From Streptomyces caniscabiei (GTDB lineage Bacteria > Actinomycetota > Actinomycetes > Streptomycetales > Streptomycetaceae), in the NCBI RefSeq assembly GCF_014930365.1, contig NZ_JABXWI010000009.1, positions 62,001 to 126,000 of the forward strand: 64,000 nucleotides of DNA, in the 5' to 3' direction. This document shows positions 7,568 to 16,233 of this stretch, in pieces (the stretch's first letter is position 1; the number at the start of each line of letters is the position of its first letter). The position numbers were made by a program, and so were the translations under genes. Under the pieces are notes generated by a model. That model did not search any database. It saw nothing but the letters and a program-made list of their open reading frames with translations, and was not told the origin of the DNA.

Positions 7568-8869
7568 TCACCAGCGAGGCACCGTCGGCGTCACCCACCC
7601 CGGCTCCGCCACCCGCATCGCCGCCGCGTCGTCCCGCTCCCGCAGGGAACCGTCGTCGGACAGCCACCGCCGGTGCAGGAACTCCAGCTTGTCCCGGTCG
7701 AGTTCGACCCCGAGACCCGGCGCGTCCGACACCCGTACCGCGCCGTCCTCGAAGGTGAGCCGTGCGGTGAGGACGTCCTCCGACTGCCACGGGTAGTGGG
7801 AGTCGCAGGCGTGGTGCAGGTTCGGCACGGTCGACGCCACCTGGGTCATCGCCGCGAGGCTGATCCCCAGGTGGGTGTTGGAGTGCATGGACACCCCGAC
7901 GCCGAACGTGCGGCAGATCGCGGCCAGTTCACGCGTGTTGCGCAGCCCGCCCCAGTAGTGGTGGTCGGAGAGGACGACCTGCACGGCCCCCTTCGTGAAC
8001 GCCTCCTCGATCTCCGCGAAGGTCGTCACACACATGTTGGTGGCCAGCGGCACCGACGTCCGCGACGCCACCTCGGCCATCGCGGCCGTCCCGAGCGCCG
8101 GGTCCTCCAGGTACTCGAGCACGTCCGCCAGCGCGTCCGCGACCTTCAGCGAGGTCTCCACCGACCAGGCCCCGTTCGGGTCCAGCCGCAGCGGATGTCC
8201 GGGGAACGCCTCGGCCAGCGCGCGGACCGCCGCGATCTCCTCGTCCGGCGGGAAGACGCCCCCCTTGAGCTTGAACGAGGTGAACCCGTACCGCTCCTTG
8301 AACCGCCGGGCCTGCTCCACGACCCCGGCCGGGTCCATGGCGGCCCCCCAGTCGTCCCGCTCGCCCACGACGCCCTCGGGGTGGTCGGCCCACTTGTAGA
8401 AGAGGTACGCGCTGTACTCCACGGTGTCCCGCAGCTTCCCGCCGAGCAGCGCGTGCACGGGCAGCCCCAGCGCCTTGCCGAGCGCGTCGAGACAGGCGAC
8501 CTCGAACCCGGACACGACCGACAGCCGCAGCTTGTCGGCCGTCTGGACACCGCGCAGGCCGCCCACGTCGACCTGCCCGGAGACCCGGGCCCCGTCGACG
8601 GCCACCTCGTCGGCGAGCGTGAACAGCCCGTTCAGATCGCTGACCGGCCGGCCCACCAGCTTCTGAGCGAACGGTCTGGCCAGCTCCAGGTACTTGGTGT
8701 CGCCGTAGGTCTCGCCCAGGCCCGTGGTCCCGTCGGCGGTCACCACCTCCACGATCAGCCGGGGGGTGTACGGCTGGTGCACGCCCTGGGTGTTCAGCAG
8801 CGGCGGGTCGGCGACCAGGATCGGGGTCAGCCGGACCTCGGCGATGGTCAGGTCACGGGTCGCGGTCAC
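7568..8869 (-). CDS. gudD: Glucarate dehydratase family protein (enolase superfamily)
   Basis: 433 residues, close to the ~440 typical of glucarate dehydratases. SFKLKGGVF contains the KxK catalytic motif, LRLDPNGAWS and YLEDP supply metal ligands, LATNMC follows, and SDHHYWGG and SMHSNTHLGIS carry the paired histidines of the GlucD group. It dehydrates glucarate (or idarate) to 5-keto-4-deoxyglucarate. GTG 8869 is chosen because AGGAG (8877-8881) lies seven bases upstream; an ATG at 8893 has no such site. It is divergent from an IclR gene, its likely regulator. Confidence 0.85.
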   Translation of the reverse strand: MTATRDLTIAEVRLTPILVADPPLLNTQGVHQPYTPRLIVEVVTADGTTGLGETYGDTKYLELARPFAQKLVGRPVSDLNGLFTLADEVAVDGARVSGQVDVGGLRGVQTADKLRLSVVSGFEVACLDALGKALGLPVHALLGGKLRDTVEYSAYLFYKWADHPEGVVGERDDWGAAMDPAGVVEQARRFKERYGFTSFKLKGGVFPPDEEIAAVRALAEAFPGHPLRLDPNGAWSVETSLKVADALADVLEYLEDPALGTAAMAEVASRTSVPLATNMCVTTFAEIEEAFTKGAVQVVLSDHHYWGGLRNTRELAAICRTFGVGVSMHSNTHLGISLAAMTQVASTVPNLHHACDSHYPWQSEDVLTARLTFEDGAVRVSDAPGLGVELDRDKLEFLHRRWLSDDGSLRERDDAAAMRVAEPGWVTPTVPRW

Positions 8870-8913
8870 GGGGCGGCTCCTATCAGAGGTCATCCAGGCG
8901 TGCACAACACTCG

Positions 8914-8925
8914 TCTACGTATAGA
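8914..8925. promoter_or_regulatory. Candidate IclR operator between gudD and iclR-like gene
   Basis: TCTA-CGTA-TAGA inverted repeat in an AT-richer patch of the 70-bp divergent spacer. The arms are only 4 bp, so support is weak. Confidence 0.3.
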
Positions 8926-8939
8926 GATGGAGGTTAGAT

Positions 8940-9791
8940 ATGCGAACCCACCCGGGTCAATGGCGCCGCGTCGTCTCCTACGATCGGCGCATGTCGGAAA
9001 CCATGTCGGAGACAGAGGGCGGCGTCCGTGAGGTGAAGTCCGCGGCGCGCACGGTCGACCTGCTGGAACTGCTGGCCGCGCGCGGCGACCGCCCCGCCCG
9101 CCTCCAGGAGCTGGCGGACGAGATGCGGGTTCCGCGCAGCTCGATGTACGCCCTGCTGCAGACCCTGATCGGCCGGGGCTGGGTCCGCACGGACACCACC
9201 GGGTCCCTCTACGGCATCGGCATCCGCGCCCTGCTCACCGGCACCGGCTACCTGGACTCCGACCCGCGTGTACGCGCCGTACGGCCCTACCTCGACGAGG
9301 CGTCCGAGGCGCTCGGCGAGACCATCCACCTCGCCCGCCTCGACGGCATGGACGTCGCGTATCTGGCGACCCGCGAGTCGCACGAGTACCTGCGCACGAT
9401 CAGCCGTGTGGGCAGGCGCCTCCCCGCCCACGCCGGCGCCCTCGGCAAGGCCCTCCTCGCCGAGCGCCCCGACACGGACCTCCCCGAGGGCCCCTACGAG
9501 GCGCTCACCCCCCGCACCCACACCACCCGCGCCGCCCTCGCCGCGGACCTCGCCGCCGTCCGCGCCCGCGGCTACGCCGTCGACCGCGAGGAGGGCGTGC
9601 CCGGCATCGTCGGCTTCGGCTTCGCCCTGCGCACCGACACCCCCGCCGCCGACGCCATCAGCTGCTCCGTCCCGGTCGCCCGTCTCACCCCGGAGCACGA
9701 GGAAGGGATCGTGACGGTGATGAGAGAGATCCGAACCAAGATCGAGGCGACGACCCCGGGTGCGCCGGGGGGCGCGCCGGCATGGCGATGA
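8940..9791 (+). CDS. IclR family transcriptional regulator
   Basis: 283 residues. N-terminal winged helix VKSAARTVDLLELLAARGDRP...LQELADEMRVPRSSMYALLQTLIGRGWV, then the IclR effector domain (HAGALGKALLAERP, RGYAVDREEGVPGIVGFGFAL). Start ATG 8940 has a perfect GGAGG (8929-8933) six bases upstream; ATG 8991 or 9003 would give a shorter N-terminus but lack such a site. Divergent from glucarate dehydratase, which suggests control of aldarate catabolism. Part of palindromic copy 5 begins within ~20 bp of its stop. Confidence 0.88.
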   Translation: MRTHPGQWRRVVSYDRRMSETMSETEGGVREVKSAARTVDLLELLAARGDRPARLQELADEMRVPRSSMYALLQTLIGRGWVRTDTTGSLYGIGIRALLTGTGYLDSDPRVRAVRPYLDEASEALGETIHLARLDGMDVAYLATRESHEYLRTISRVGRRLPAHAGALGKALLAERPDTDLPEGPYEALTPRTHTTRAALAADLAAVRARGYAVDREEGVPGIVGFGFALRTDTPAADAISCSVPVARLTPEHEEGIVTVMREIRTKIEATTPGAPGGAPAWR

Positions 9792-9850
9792 AGGGCCAGG
9801 GCGCAGCCCAGCCCTTCAGGGGCGCGGGGAACTGCGCGATCAGCCCCCAC
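9792..9850. repeat. Dispersed palindromic element, copy 5 (right half)
   Basis: Right arm (CAGGGGCGCGGGGAACTGCG onward) at ~9811-9847 preceded by a diverged inner hairpin. It directly follows the stop of the IclR gene. Confidence 0.8.
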
Positions 9851-9995
9851 CGGGCCGCAGACCGCCACGTACCCGCGGCCCCGAGCTCCCCCCGGTAAAA
9901 GCCCTACGGCACTGTCACCGCCGCGTCGTACTCTGGAAAAGGGCAACACGAGCCCCACGGCCAAGAGGAGGAACCGCGGCCTACAGAGCCGGCCC

Positions 9996-11069
9996 ATGAC
10001 TCAGACACGCACAGCTCACACCCCCGCGCAGGGCAAGGCGAGAGCGCAGTTCACCGTCCCCGCGGCGCACCCCATGGTGACCGTGCTGGGTTCCGGCGAC
10101 TCCCTCCTGCGCGTGATCGAGAAGGCCTTCCCGGCGGTCGACATCCATGTCCGGGGCAATGAGATCAGCGCGGTCGGCGACGCCCCCGAAGTCGCTCTCG
10201 TCCAGCGCCTGTTCGACGAGATGATGCTGGTGCTCCGCACCGGACAGCCGATGACGGAGGATGCGGTGGAACGCTCGATCGCCATGCTGAGGGCGAGCGA
10301 GAACGGGAAGAGCGAAGGCCAGGAGACCCCGGCCGAGGTGCTGACACAGAACATCCTGTCCTCGCGTGGCCGCACGATCCGCCCCAAGACGCTCAACCAG
10401 AAGCGGTACGTCGACGCCATCGACAAGCACACCGTCGTCTTCGGCATCGGCCCGGCCGGTACCGGCAAGACGTACCTCGCCATGGCCAAGGCGGTCCAGG
10501 CCCTGCAGTCCAAGCAGGTCAACCGGATCATCCTGACCCGCCCGGCCGTCGAGGCCGGCGAACGCCTCGGCTTCCTCCCCGGCACCCTCTACGAGAAGAT
10601 CGACCCCTACCTGCGTCCGCTGTACGACGCGCTGCACGACATGCTCGACCCCGACTCGATCCCCCGGCTGATGGCCGCCGGGACCATAGAGGTCGCGCCG
10701 CTGGCGTACATGCGCGGTCGCACGCTCAACGACGCCTTCATCATCCTCGACGAGGCGCAGAACACCTCGCCCGAGCAGATGAAGATGTTCCTCACCCGCC
10801 TCGGCTTCGACTCGAAGATCGTGATCACGGGAGACGTGACGCAGGTCGACCTGCCGAACGGCACGAAGTCCGGTCTGCGCCAGGTGCAGGACATCCTGGA
10901 GGGCCTGGACGACGTGCACTTCTCCCGGCTGTCGTCGCAGGATGTCGTCCGGCACAAGCTCGTCGGCCGTATCGTCGACGCGTACGAGAAGTACGACAGC
11001 GAGCACGGCACCGAGAACGGCGGCCACCAGGGCGGCCGGGGCAGGCAGTCCGGGCCCAAGGGGAAGTAG
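9996..11069 (+). CDS. phoH: PhoH family ATPase
   Basis: 357 residues. N-terminal KH-like region, then the PhoH ATPase: Walker A in GIGPAGTGKTYLAMAKAV, LTRPAVEAGERLGFLPG, Walker B in FIILDEAQNTSPEQMKMFLTRLG, and VITGDVTQVDLP. The C-terminus is a Gly/Arg-rich tail. First gene of the conserved phoH-ybeY-CBS cluster tied to RNA metabolism and ribosome maturation. An oddity: the best Shine-Dalgarno (AGGAGG, 9966-9971) is 24 bases before ATG 9996, too far for normal use, and I see no in-frame start in between. Confidence 0.92.
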   Translation: MTQTRTAHTPAQGKARAQFTVPAAHPMVTVLGSGDSLLRVIEKAFPAVDIHVRGNEISAVGDAPEVALVQRLFDEMMLVLRTGQPMTEDAVERSIAMLRASENGKSEGQETPAEVLTQNILSSRGRTIRPKTLNQKRYVDAIDKHTVVFGIGPAGTGKTYLAMAKAVQALQSKQVNRIILTRPAVEAGERLGFLPGTLYEKIDPYLRPLYDALHDMLDPDSIPRLMAAGTIEVAPLAYMRGRTLNDAFIILDEAQNTSPEQMKMFLTRLGFDSKIVITGDVTQVDLPNGTKSGLRQVQDILEGLDDVHFSRLSSQDVVRHKLVGRIVDAYEKYDSEHGTENGGHQGGRGRQSGPKGK

Positions 11070-11083
11070 ACAGACACCGCACC

Positions 11084-11581
11084 ATGTCGATCGACGTCAA
11101 CAACGAGTCCGGAACCGAGGTCGACGAGCAGGCGATCCTCGACATCGCCCGCTACGCGCTGACACGGATGCGCATCCACCCCCTCTCCGAGCTCTCGGTG
11201 ATCGTGGTGGACGCCGACGCCATGGAGCAGCTGCACATCCAGTGGATGGACCTGCCCGGTCCCACGGACGTCATGTCCTTCCCGATGGACGAGCTGCGGC
11301 CGCCGTCGAAGGACGACGACGAGCCGCCGCAGGGCCTGCTCGGCGACATCGTGCTGTGCCCCGAGGTCGCCGAGAAGCAGGGCAAGGAAGCCGATACGCA
11401 GCACTCCATGGACGAGGAGCTCCAGCTCCTCACCGTCCACGGGGTGCTGCATCTGCTGGGGTACGACCACGAGGAGCCGGACGAGAAGGCCGAGATGTTC
11501 GGCCTCCAGGCCGCCATCGTGGACGGCTGGCGCGCGGAGAAGGGCTTCACCGGCCCCTCCCCGGCACCGACCGTCTCATGA
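11084..11581 (+). CDS. ybeY: Endoribonuclease YbeY (16S rRNA maturation)
   Basis: 165 residues. The zinc motif HGVLHLLGYDHEEP (H3xH5xH) is intact, preceded by the conserved DVMSFPMDE and LGDIVLCPEVA. YbeY is a metal-dependent endoribonuclease for 16S rRNA 3'-end maturation and ribosome quality control. It begins 14 bp after phoH, and its stop overlaps the next ATG (ATGA), so translation is coupled. Gene order phoH-ybeY-CBS is conserved in actinobacteria. Confidence 0.95.
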   Translation: MSIDVNNESGTEVDEQAILDIARYALTRMRIHPLSELSVIVVDADAMEQLHIQWMDLPGPTDVMSFPMDELRPPSKDDDEPPQGLLGDIVLCPEVAEKQGKEADTQHSMDEELQLLTVHGVLHLLGYDHEEPDEKAEMFGLQAAIVDGWRAEKGFTGPSPAPTVS

Positions 11582-12885
11582 GCGCGTCTCTCATCGGTGG
11601 TGCGGTCGCCCTGGTCGTCGTCGCCTGGCTCGCCGCCTGCGCGGAGGCGGGCCTCGCGCGCGTCTCCAGCTTCCGTGCCGAGGAGGCCGTACGGGCCGGG
11701 CGGCGCGGCAGCGCGAAGCTGGCGCAGATCTCGGCGGACCCCACCCGCTATCTGAACGTGGCGCTGCTGGTGCGCGTGGCCTGTGAGATGGCCGCCGCCG
11801 CGCTCGTCACCTACGCCTGCCTGAAGCAGTTCGACGCGACCTGGGAGGCCCTGGTCGTCGCCATCGGGGTGATGGTCCTCGTCAGTTACGTGGCCGTCGG
11901 CGTCTCCCCGCGCACCATCGGCCGCCAGCACCCCCTGAACACGGCCACGGCGGCGGCGTACGTGCTGCTGCCGCTGGCCCGGATCATGGGCCCGATCCCG
12001 AACCTGCTGATCCTCATCGGTAACGCGCTCACGCCCGGCAAGGGCTTCCGCCGGGGCCCGTTCGCCTCCGAGGCGGAGCTGCGGGCGATGGTCGACCTCG
12101 CGGAGGCGGAGTCCCTGATCGAGGCCGAGGAGCGCCGCATGGTGCACTCCGTCTTCGAGCTGGGGGACACCCTCGTGCGCGAGGTGATGGTCCCGCGCAC
12201 CGACCTGGTCGCCATCGAGCGGTACAAGACCATCCGCCAGGCCCTCACCCTCGCCCTGCGCTCCGGTTTCTCACGCATACCGGTCACCGGGGAGAACGAG
12301 GACGACATCGTCGGGATCGTCTACCTGAAGGACCTGGCCCGAAAGACGCACATCAGCCGGGACGCCGAGAGTGAACTGGTGTCCACGGCCATGCGCCCGG
12401 CCGTCTTCGTCCCCGACACCAAGAACGCCGGTGACCTGCTGCGCGAGATGCAGCAGGAGCGCAACCACGTCGCCGTCGTCATCGACGAGTACGGCGGCAC
12501 CGCCGGCATCGTCACCATCGAGGACATCCTGGAGGAGATCGTCGGCGAGATCACCGACGAGTACGACCGGGAGCTGCCGCCGGTGGAGGACCTCGGCGAC
12601 GACCGCTACCGCGTCACCGCCCGCCTCGACATCACCGACCTCGGCGAGCTGTACGGCCTCGACGCCTACGACGACGAGGACGTGGAGACCGTCGGCGGCC
12701 TCCTCGCCAAGGCCCTGGGCCGTGTCCCCATCGCCGGCGCCTCCTCGGTCGTCGCCCTGCCGGACGAGCGCGAACTGCGGCTCACCGCCGAGGCCGCCGC
12801 CGGCCGCCGGAACAAGATCGTCACGGTGCTGGTGGAGCCGATCGGCCCCGCCGAGGTGCCGGAGGAGGAGAAGAAGTCCGAGTGA
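11578..12885 (+). CDS. CNNM/CorC-type transporter-associated CBS domain protein
   Basis: 435 residues. N-terminal DUF21-type membrane domain with about four hydrophobic segments (SLIGGAVALVVVAWLAACAEAGLA; ALVVAIGVMVLVSYVAVGVSP), then a CBS pair (VREVMVPRTDLVAIER and a second at AMRPAVFVPDTKNAG) containing DEYGGTAGIVTIEDILEEIVGEI, and a C-terminal CorC_HlyC domain. Family knowledge: Mg2+/Co2+ transport or efflux-associated membrane proteins. It overlaps ybeY by 4 bp and yjbR by 4 bp (GTGA). Confidence 0.9.
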   Translation: MSASLIGGAVALVVVAWLAACAEAGLARVSSFRAEEAVRAGRRGSAKLAQISADPTRYLNVALLVRVACEMAAAALVTYACLKQFDATWEALVVAIGVMVLVSYVAVGVSPRTIGRQHPLNTATAAAYVLLPLARIMGPIPNLLILIGNALTPGKGFRRGPFASEAELRAMVDLAEAESLIEAEERRMVHSVFELGDTLVREVMVPRTDLVAIERYKTIRQALTLALRSGFSRIPVTGENEDDIVGIVYLKDLARKTHISRDAESELVSTAMRPAVFVPDTKNAGDLLREMQQERNHVAVVIDEYGGTAGIVTIEDILEEIVGEITDEYDRELPPVEDLGDDRYRVTARLDITDLGELYGLDAYDDEDVETVGGLLAKALGRVPIAGASSVVALPDERELRLTAEAAAGRRNKIVTVLVEPIGPAEVPEEEKKSE

Positions 12886-13241
12886 CCCCCCAGGAGTTGC
12901 GTGCCTTCTGCCTCTCCTTCAACGAGGCCGTCGAGGACTTCCCCTTCCGTCCGGAGATCTCGGTCTTCAAGGTCCTCGGCAAGATGTTCGCCCTGAGCTG
13001 GATCGACCAGCGCCCCCTGAAGGTCAACCTCAAGTGCGACCCCGAGGACGCGGTCCGGCTGCGCACCGAGTACCCCGGCCTCATCACCCCCGGCTATCAC
13101 ATGAACAAACGCCACTGGAACACCGTCGCCCTCGACGCGGGCCTCCTTGACCGCCTGGTCGAGGAGCTGATTGAGGACTCGTACGACCTGGTGGTGGCGG
13201 GTCTGCCCCGTGCCGAGCGGCTGCGGCTGGACCGGAGGTGA
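12882..13241 (+). CDS. MmcQ/YjbR family protein
   Basis: 119 residues. YjbR fold pattern: LRAFCLSFNEAVEDFPFRPEISVFKVLGKMFAL, then KVNLKCDPEDAVRLRTEYPGLITPGYHMNKRHWNTV. CyaY-like DNA-binding-type family of unsettled role. GTG 12882 overlaps the CBS gene stop (GTGA), so it is read as the fourth gene of the phoH operon. Confidence 0.88.
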   Translation: MTPQELRAFCLSFNEAVEDFPFRPEISVFKVLGKMFALSWIDQRPLKVNLKCDPEDAVRLRTEYPGLITPGYHMNKRHWNTVALDAGLLDRLVEELIEDSYDLVVAGLPRAERLRLDRR

Positions 13242-13290
13242 CCGGACCCCGGCGCGTGGCGGACCGGCCGGGTCTCCGTATGCTCGGCTC

Positions 13291-13650
13291 ATGACCGACA
13301 GCAGCGCGCACGACCTCGGCCCCGAGGACCGGAAGATCGTCACCCTGGCCCGTTCCGCGCGGGCCCGCAACGGGGTGCCCGAGGGGGCGGCCGTACGCGA
13401 CGAGACGGGCCGGACCTATGTCGCCGGGACCGTGGCCCTCGACTCCCTGCGGCTCAGCGCGCTGCGCACGGCCGTCGCCATGGCGGTGGCCTCCGGCGCG
13501 AAGTCCCTGGAGGCGGCGGCCGTGGTGACCGCCGCGGAGACCGTCTCCGACGAGGACCGGGCCGCCGTGCGGGACCTCGGCGGGCCGCAGACCCCGGTTC
13601 TGCTGGCGGGGCCGGACGGGTCGGTGCGGGCGACGGTGACGGCGGGCTGA
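13291..13650 (+). CDS. Cytidine deaminase-like protein lacking catalytic residues
   Basis: 119 residues. Overall layout follows cytidine deaminase (GRTYVAGTVALDSLRLSALRTAVAMAVASG aligns with the GxxxxGxNVEN...CAERxA stretch). However, the catalytic Cys/His-Ala-Glu is replaced by Ser-Ala-Leu and no PCxxC zinc motif exists, since the C-terminal part reads PQTPVLLAGPDG. It therefore should not bind zinc or deaminate. Position between ybeY/CBS and era matches an actinobacterial cluster habit, so the protein is probably a structural or regulatory paralogue. Annotation as an enzyme would be misleading. Confidence 0.75.
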   Translation: MTDSSAHDLGPEDRKIVTLARSARARNGVPEGAAVRDETGRTYVAGTVALDSLRLSALRTAVAMAVASGAKSLEAAAVVTAAETVSDEDRAAVRDLGGPQTPVLLAGPDGSVRATVTAG

Positions 13651-13675
13651 GGACCGCGCCCGCCGGGAAGTCCCG

Positions 13676-15256
13676 CTAGTTCTTCTGCAAGGTGCGGGTC
13701 ACTCCCGCGATGACGGCCGTCGTGAGGATCCAGCCGAGGGCGATCAGGGCGTAGGCCAGCCACTGGAGGGTGCCGTCCGTCCAGTACCAGGCCGTGCGCT
13801 GGCCCAGGCCGCCGATGGGGACCAGCAGGTCGAGGGTGTAGACGAGCGGCTGGAAGGGCGCGCCCTCGTCCTGTTTCACCGCGGTGGGGGTGGCGGTGTC
13901 GAACGCCGTCGTCCCCAGCAGGACCAGCGCGAGCAGCCAGACACCGGCCAGCCAGGGGCGGTAGCCGTAGCCGACGGTCGCGTCGAGGAGGTGGCCCCAG
14001 ACGCGGGCCGCCGGGGAGAGCGTGCTCCGCCGGTGCCGTTGCTTGGACAGCAGCACCCGGCGGGCGTCGTCGTCGTGCCCGACCTTGCGGTACCAGGCCG
14101 CGAGTTGCTCGTACGGCTGCGGGCTGTAGCCCGGGCTGCGGCGTATCCACTCCACGCGGCGCCGCACGGCCGCCGGACCGCTCACCGCCTCCCGCCGCTC
14201 ACCGTTCGTCTCCGCGGTCTTGATCGAGCCGTAGACGAAGCCGTCCAGCTCCACGACCCCGGGCCAGCTGTGCGCGCTCTCGTGGAGGTACGACACCTGG
14301 GCGCCCCGCAGATCCACCGCGCCCGTCGGCCGTCCGGCCAGGGCGAAGTCGAAGTCGGCGGCCTGCATGAGCATGGCCATCAGGGCCGGGCCGGTGCCCG
14401 TTCCGCCGTCGTCGCCGGGTGGTCCGTTCAGGACGGCGCCCTCGAAGGACAGGTTGTCCGTGATCCGGGCGCCGCGCAGGCGGACGGTGCCGTGGGAGAC
14501 GAAACCCTCGGAGCAGTCGACCGTCTGGGCGACCGCGTTGTCCAGGGCGAGGGTCACCCCGTGCGGGCCGGGCCGTTCCAGGCGGGCCCCCTGGAGGAAC
14601 AGTCCGCCGGGCAACTGGGCGCCCAGCAGCCGTATCTCGCCGTCGGCGACGAAGCCGCGCCGGCAGAAGAGGCCTCCTTCGACGACCAGGCCGCCGGCGG
14701 CCATCGCCCAGCCGCCGGGTGCGATCAGCCGGGCCCTGTTCAGCATGATGCCGCCGGCCACATGGGCGTTGACCAGCGACAGGGCGGTGCTCGCGCGATG
14801 GAAGGGGGAGGAGGGCGGCCCGGCCTCCACCTGGGTGCCGTGCAGGTCGAGACGTCCGCCGATCCGGCTCGCCCCGGCCTCCAGCCGGGGCACCCGGCTG
14901 CCCATGATCGCGACCGTCCGGGTCTCCGCCCCGTACAGGTTCACCTCCCGCTCGAACCAGCAGCCCTCCAGCCAGAGGGGATGCTCGATCCGGGCACCGG
15001 CCAGGTCGACATGGCCGGAGATCCGCGCGCCGGCGAGGGAGAGCGAGCCGACCGCGCCGGGCCGCTGGGCGGCGTTGGCCCCCAGCAGCAGCGCCATGAT
15101 CACCGTCGCCCGTACCGTGCGCCCGGGCCCCCAGTCCTCGCCGCCGGCGACCCGGTCCTCCTCGGGCACCCCGGTCCTGAGGTCGACCCGCCGTCCTTCC
15201 GGAAACGCGTCCCACAGCTCACGTTCCGGCCCCGTCAACTCCTCGTAGGTGAGCAC
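13676..15256 (-). CDS. Membrane protein with pentapeptide-like repeat domain
   Basis: 526 residues. The first ~380 residues form a repetitive beta-helix-like region (LSLAGARISGHVDLAGARIEHPLWLEG; MLNRARLIAPGGW; VRLRGARITDNLSFEGAVL), resembling pentapeptide repeats with A-[RH]-I/L periodicity. A helical segment with EQLAAWYRKVGHDDDARRVLL follows, then two or three C-terminal transmembrane helices (WLAGVWLLALVLLG; LQWLAYALIALGWILTTAVIAG). Such proteins occur widely in Streptomyces without assigned function. GTG start at 15256. Convergent with the deaminase-like gene. It interrupts the phoH-era cluster. Confidence 0.75.
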   Translation of the reverse strand: MLTYEELTGPERELWDAFPEGRRVDLRTGVPEEDRVAGGEDWGPGRTVRATVIMALLLGANAAQRPGAVGSLSLAGARISGHVDLAGARIEHPLWLEGCWFEREVNLYGAETRTVAIMGSRVPRLEAGASRIGGRLDLHGTQVEAGPPSSPFHRASTALSLVNAHVAGGIMLNRARLIAPGGWAMAAGGLVVEGGLFCRRGFVADGEIRLLGAQLPGGLFLQGARLERPGPHGVTLALDNAVAQTVDCSEGFVSHGTVRLRGARITDNLSFEGAVLNGPPGDDGGTGTGPALMAMLMQAADFDFALAGRPTGAVDLRGAQVSYLHESAHSWPGVVELDGFVYGSIKTAETNGERREAVSGPAAVRRRVEWIRRSPGYSPQPYEQLAAWYRKVGHDDDARRVLLSKQRHRRSTLSPAARVWGHLLDATVGYGYRPWLAGVWLLALVLLGTTAFDTATPTAVKQDEGAPFQPLVYTLDLLVPIGGLGQRTAWYWTDGTLQWLAYALIALGWILTTAVIAGVTRTLQKN

Positions 15257-15685
15257 CGGTCCAGAGTAGTGATCTTCGGTCCGGCGGGGGGACCGGCGGG
15301 CGCTCGCCGCATAGTGTTACGGCCGGTAACAGCCCTCCGAGCTGCGTGGAAATCTTGCGCGGGCGAGTGGACACCCGGCCCGCGCTACCGGCGAAAGCGT
15401 GCGGCGCGGGACAGATCGGCTCACCGCCCCCACACCGCCGGGGCGTCGGCCGGCACCCGGGCGAACGGCTTCGGCCACTTTCGCCGACCCCTGCCGCAAC
15501 CGGCGGAGCAACTCTTGCAATCTCGGCCCGCGCACGCCTCAATGGAGCCGTTCTCCTGGCGGACCGTCATATTCCGCCGCGCGGCCGCGCATTGCATCGC
15601 CCCCACATGGCAACGCCCGTACCGGGACGTACGGGGCTTCCCCAGGCCCCGTGCACCTCCCGTACCAGGGAAGGGAATTCGCTCG
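15257..15685. other. Divergent intergenic region
   Basis: 429 bp between the pentapeptide-like membrane protein and the small secreted protein. It contains a TGTTAC-N5-GTAACA inverted repeat (15315-15331) about 60 bp upstream of the minus-strand start. I see no other gene or RNA signal. Confidence 0.6.
15315..15331. promoter_or_regulatory. Inverted repeat TGTTAC-N5-GTAACA
   Basis: Perfect 6-bp arms in a GC-rich background, 59 bp upstream of the GTG at 15256; plausible operator. Spacing is one short of a GlnR pair. Confidence 0.4.
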
Positions 15686-16162
15686 ATGACACGCATACGA
15701 CTCGGAGTCGGCGCGGCGCTCGCGGCAGGGACGCTGGCCGTCACCGGACTCGCGTTCGCGCCGACCGCCCTCGCGGTCACCCCCGAGACCGCGACCATCA
15801 ACGCCAGCTGCACGATCGGCGGCGCCGGCGCGGCCACGCTCACGGCCACGCAGAGCGGTACGACCGCCACCGTCACCCTCACCTCCGAGGAGATCACCGC
15901 GCCGATCGCCCTCGCCGAGGACTCCATCCAGTCCACGCTCACCTTCGTCAAGGCGAGCGGCGGCACGACGGCCTTCACCGGCACCGAGAACCCGGCCCTG
16001 GCCGCCGGCGACGGCATGGTGGTGGGCCCGCTCACCGGCACCGTCGCCCCCGGTGACAGCCTGGAGGCGTTCGGCGGCTCCCTGCAGATGGTGGTCTTCG
16101 GCATCACCGTGACCTGCACGGCGAGCGGACCGCAGTCGCCGGGACCGTTCGTCTTCGACTGA
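15686..16162 (+). CDS. Small secreted protein of unknown function
   Basis: 158 residues. Cleavable Sec signal peptide: MTRIRLGVGAALAAGTLAVTG...APTALA, with cleavage likely after AxA near residue 32. The mature part is Thr/Ala/Gly-rich beta-type sequence with two cysteines (ASCTIGG and VTCTASG) that could form a disulfide. No domain recognised. AAGGGAA lies upstream of ATG 15686. A strong hairpin follows the stop. Confidence 0.7.
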   Translation: MTRIRLGVGAALAAGTLAVTGLAFAPTALAVTPETATINASCTIGGAGAATLTATQSGTTATVTLTSEEITAPIALAEDSIQSTLTFVKASGGTTAFTGTENPALAAGDGMVVGPLTGTVAPGDSLEAFGGSLQMVVFGITVTCTASGPQSPGPFVFD

Positions 16163-16180
16163 GCCGAGCGCCCATGAGTG

Positions 16181-16214
16181 AGGGGTGGTGCCGCCCTCGG
16201 GCCGCACCACCCCT
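16181..16214. terminator. Bidirectional hairpin terminator
   Basis: AGGGGTGGTGC (16181-16191) pairs with GCACCACCCCT (16204-16214) over a 12-nt loop, between the convergent secreted-protein gene and glnK. Confidence 0.7.
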
Positions 16215-16233
16215 GCTGTTCGGTTCCGTCGCC

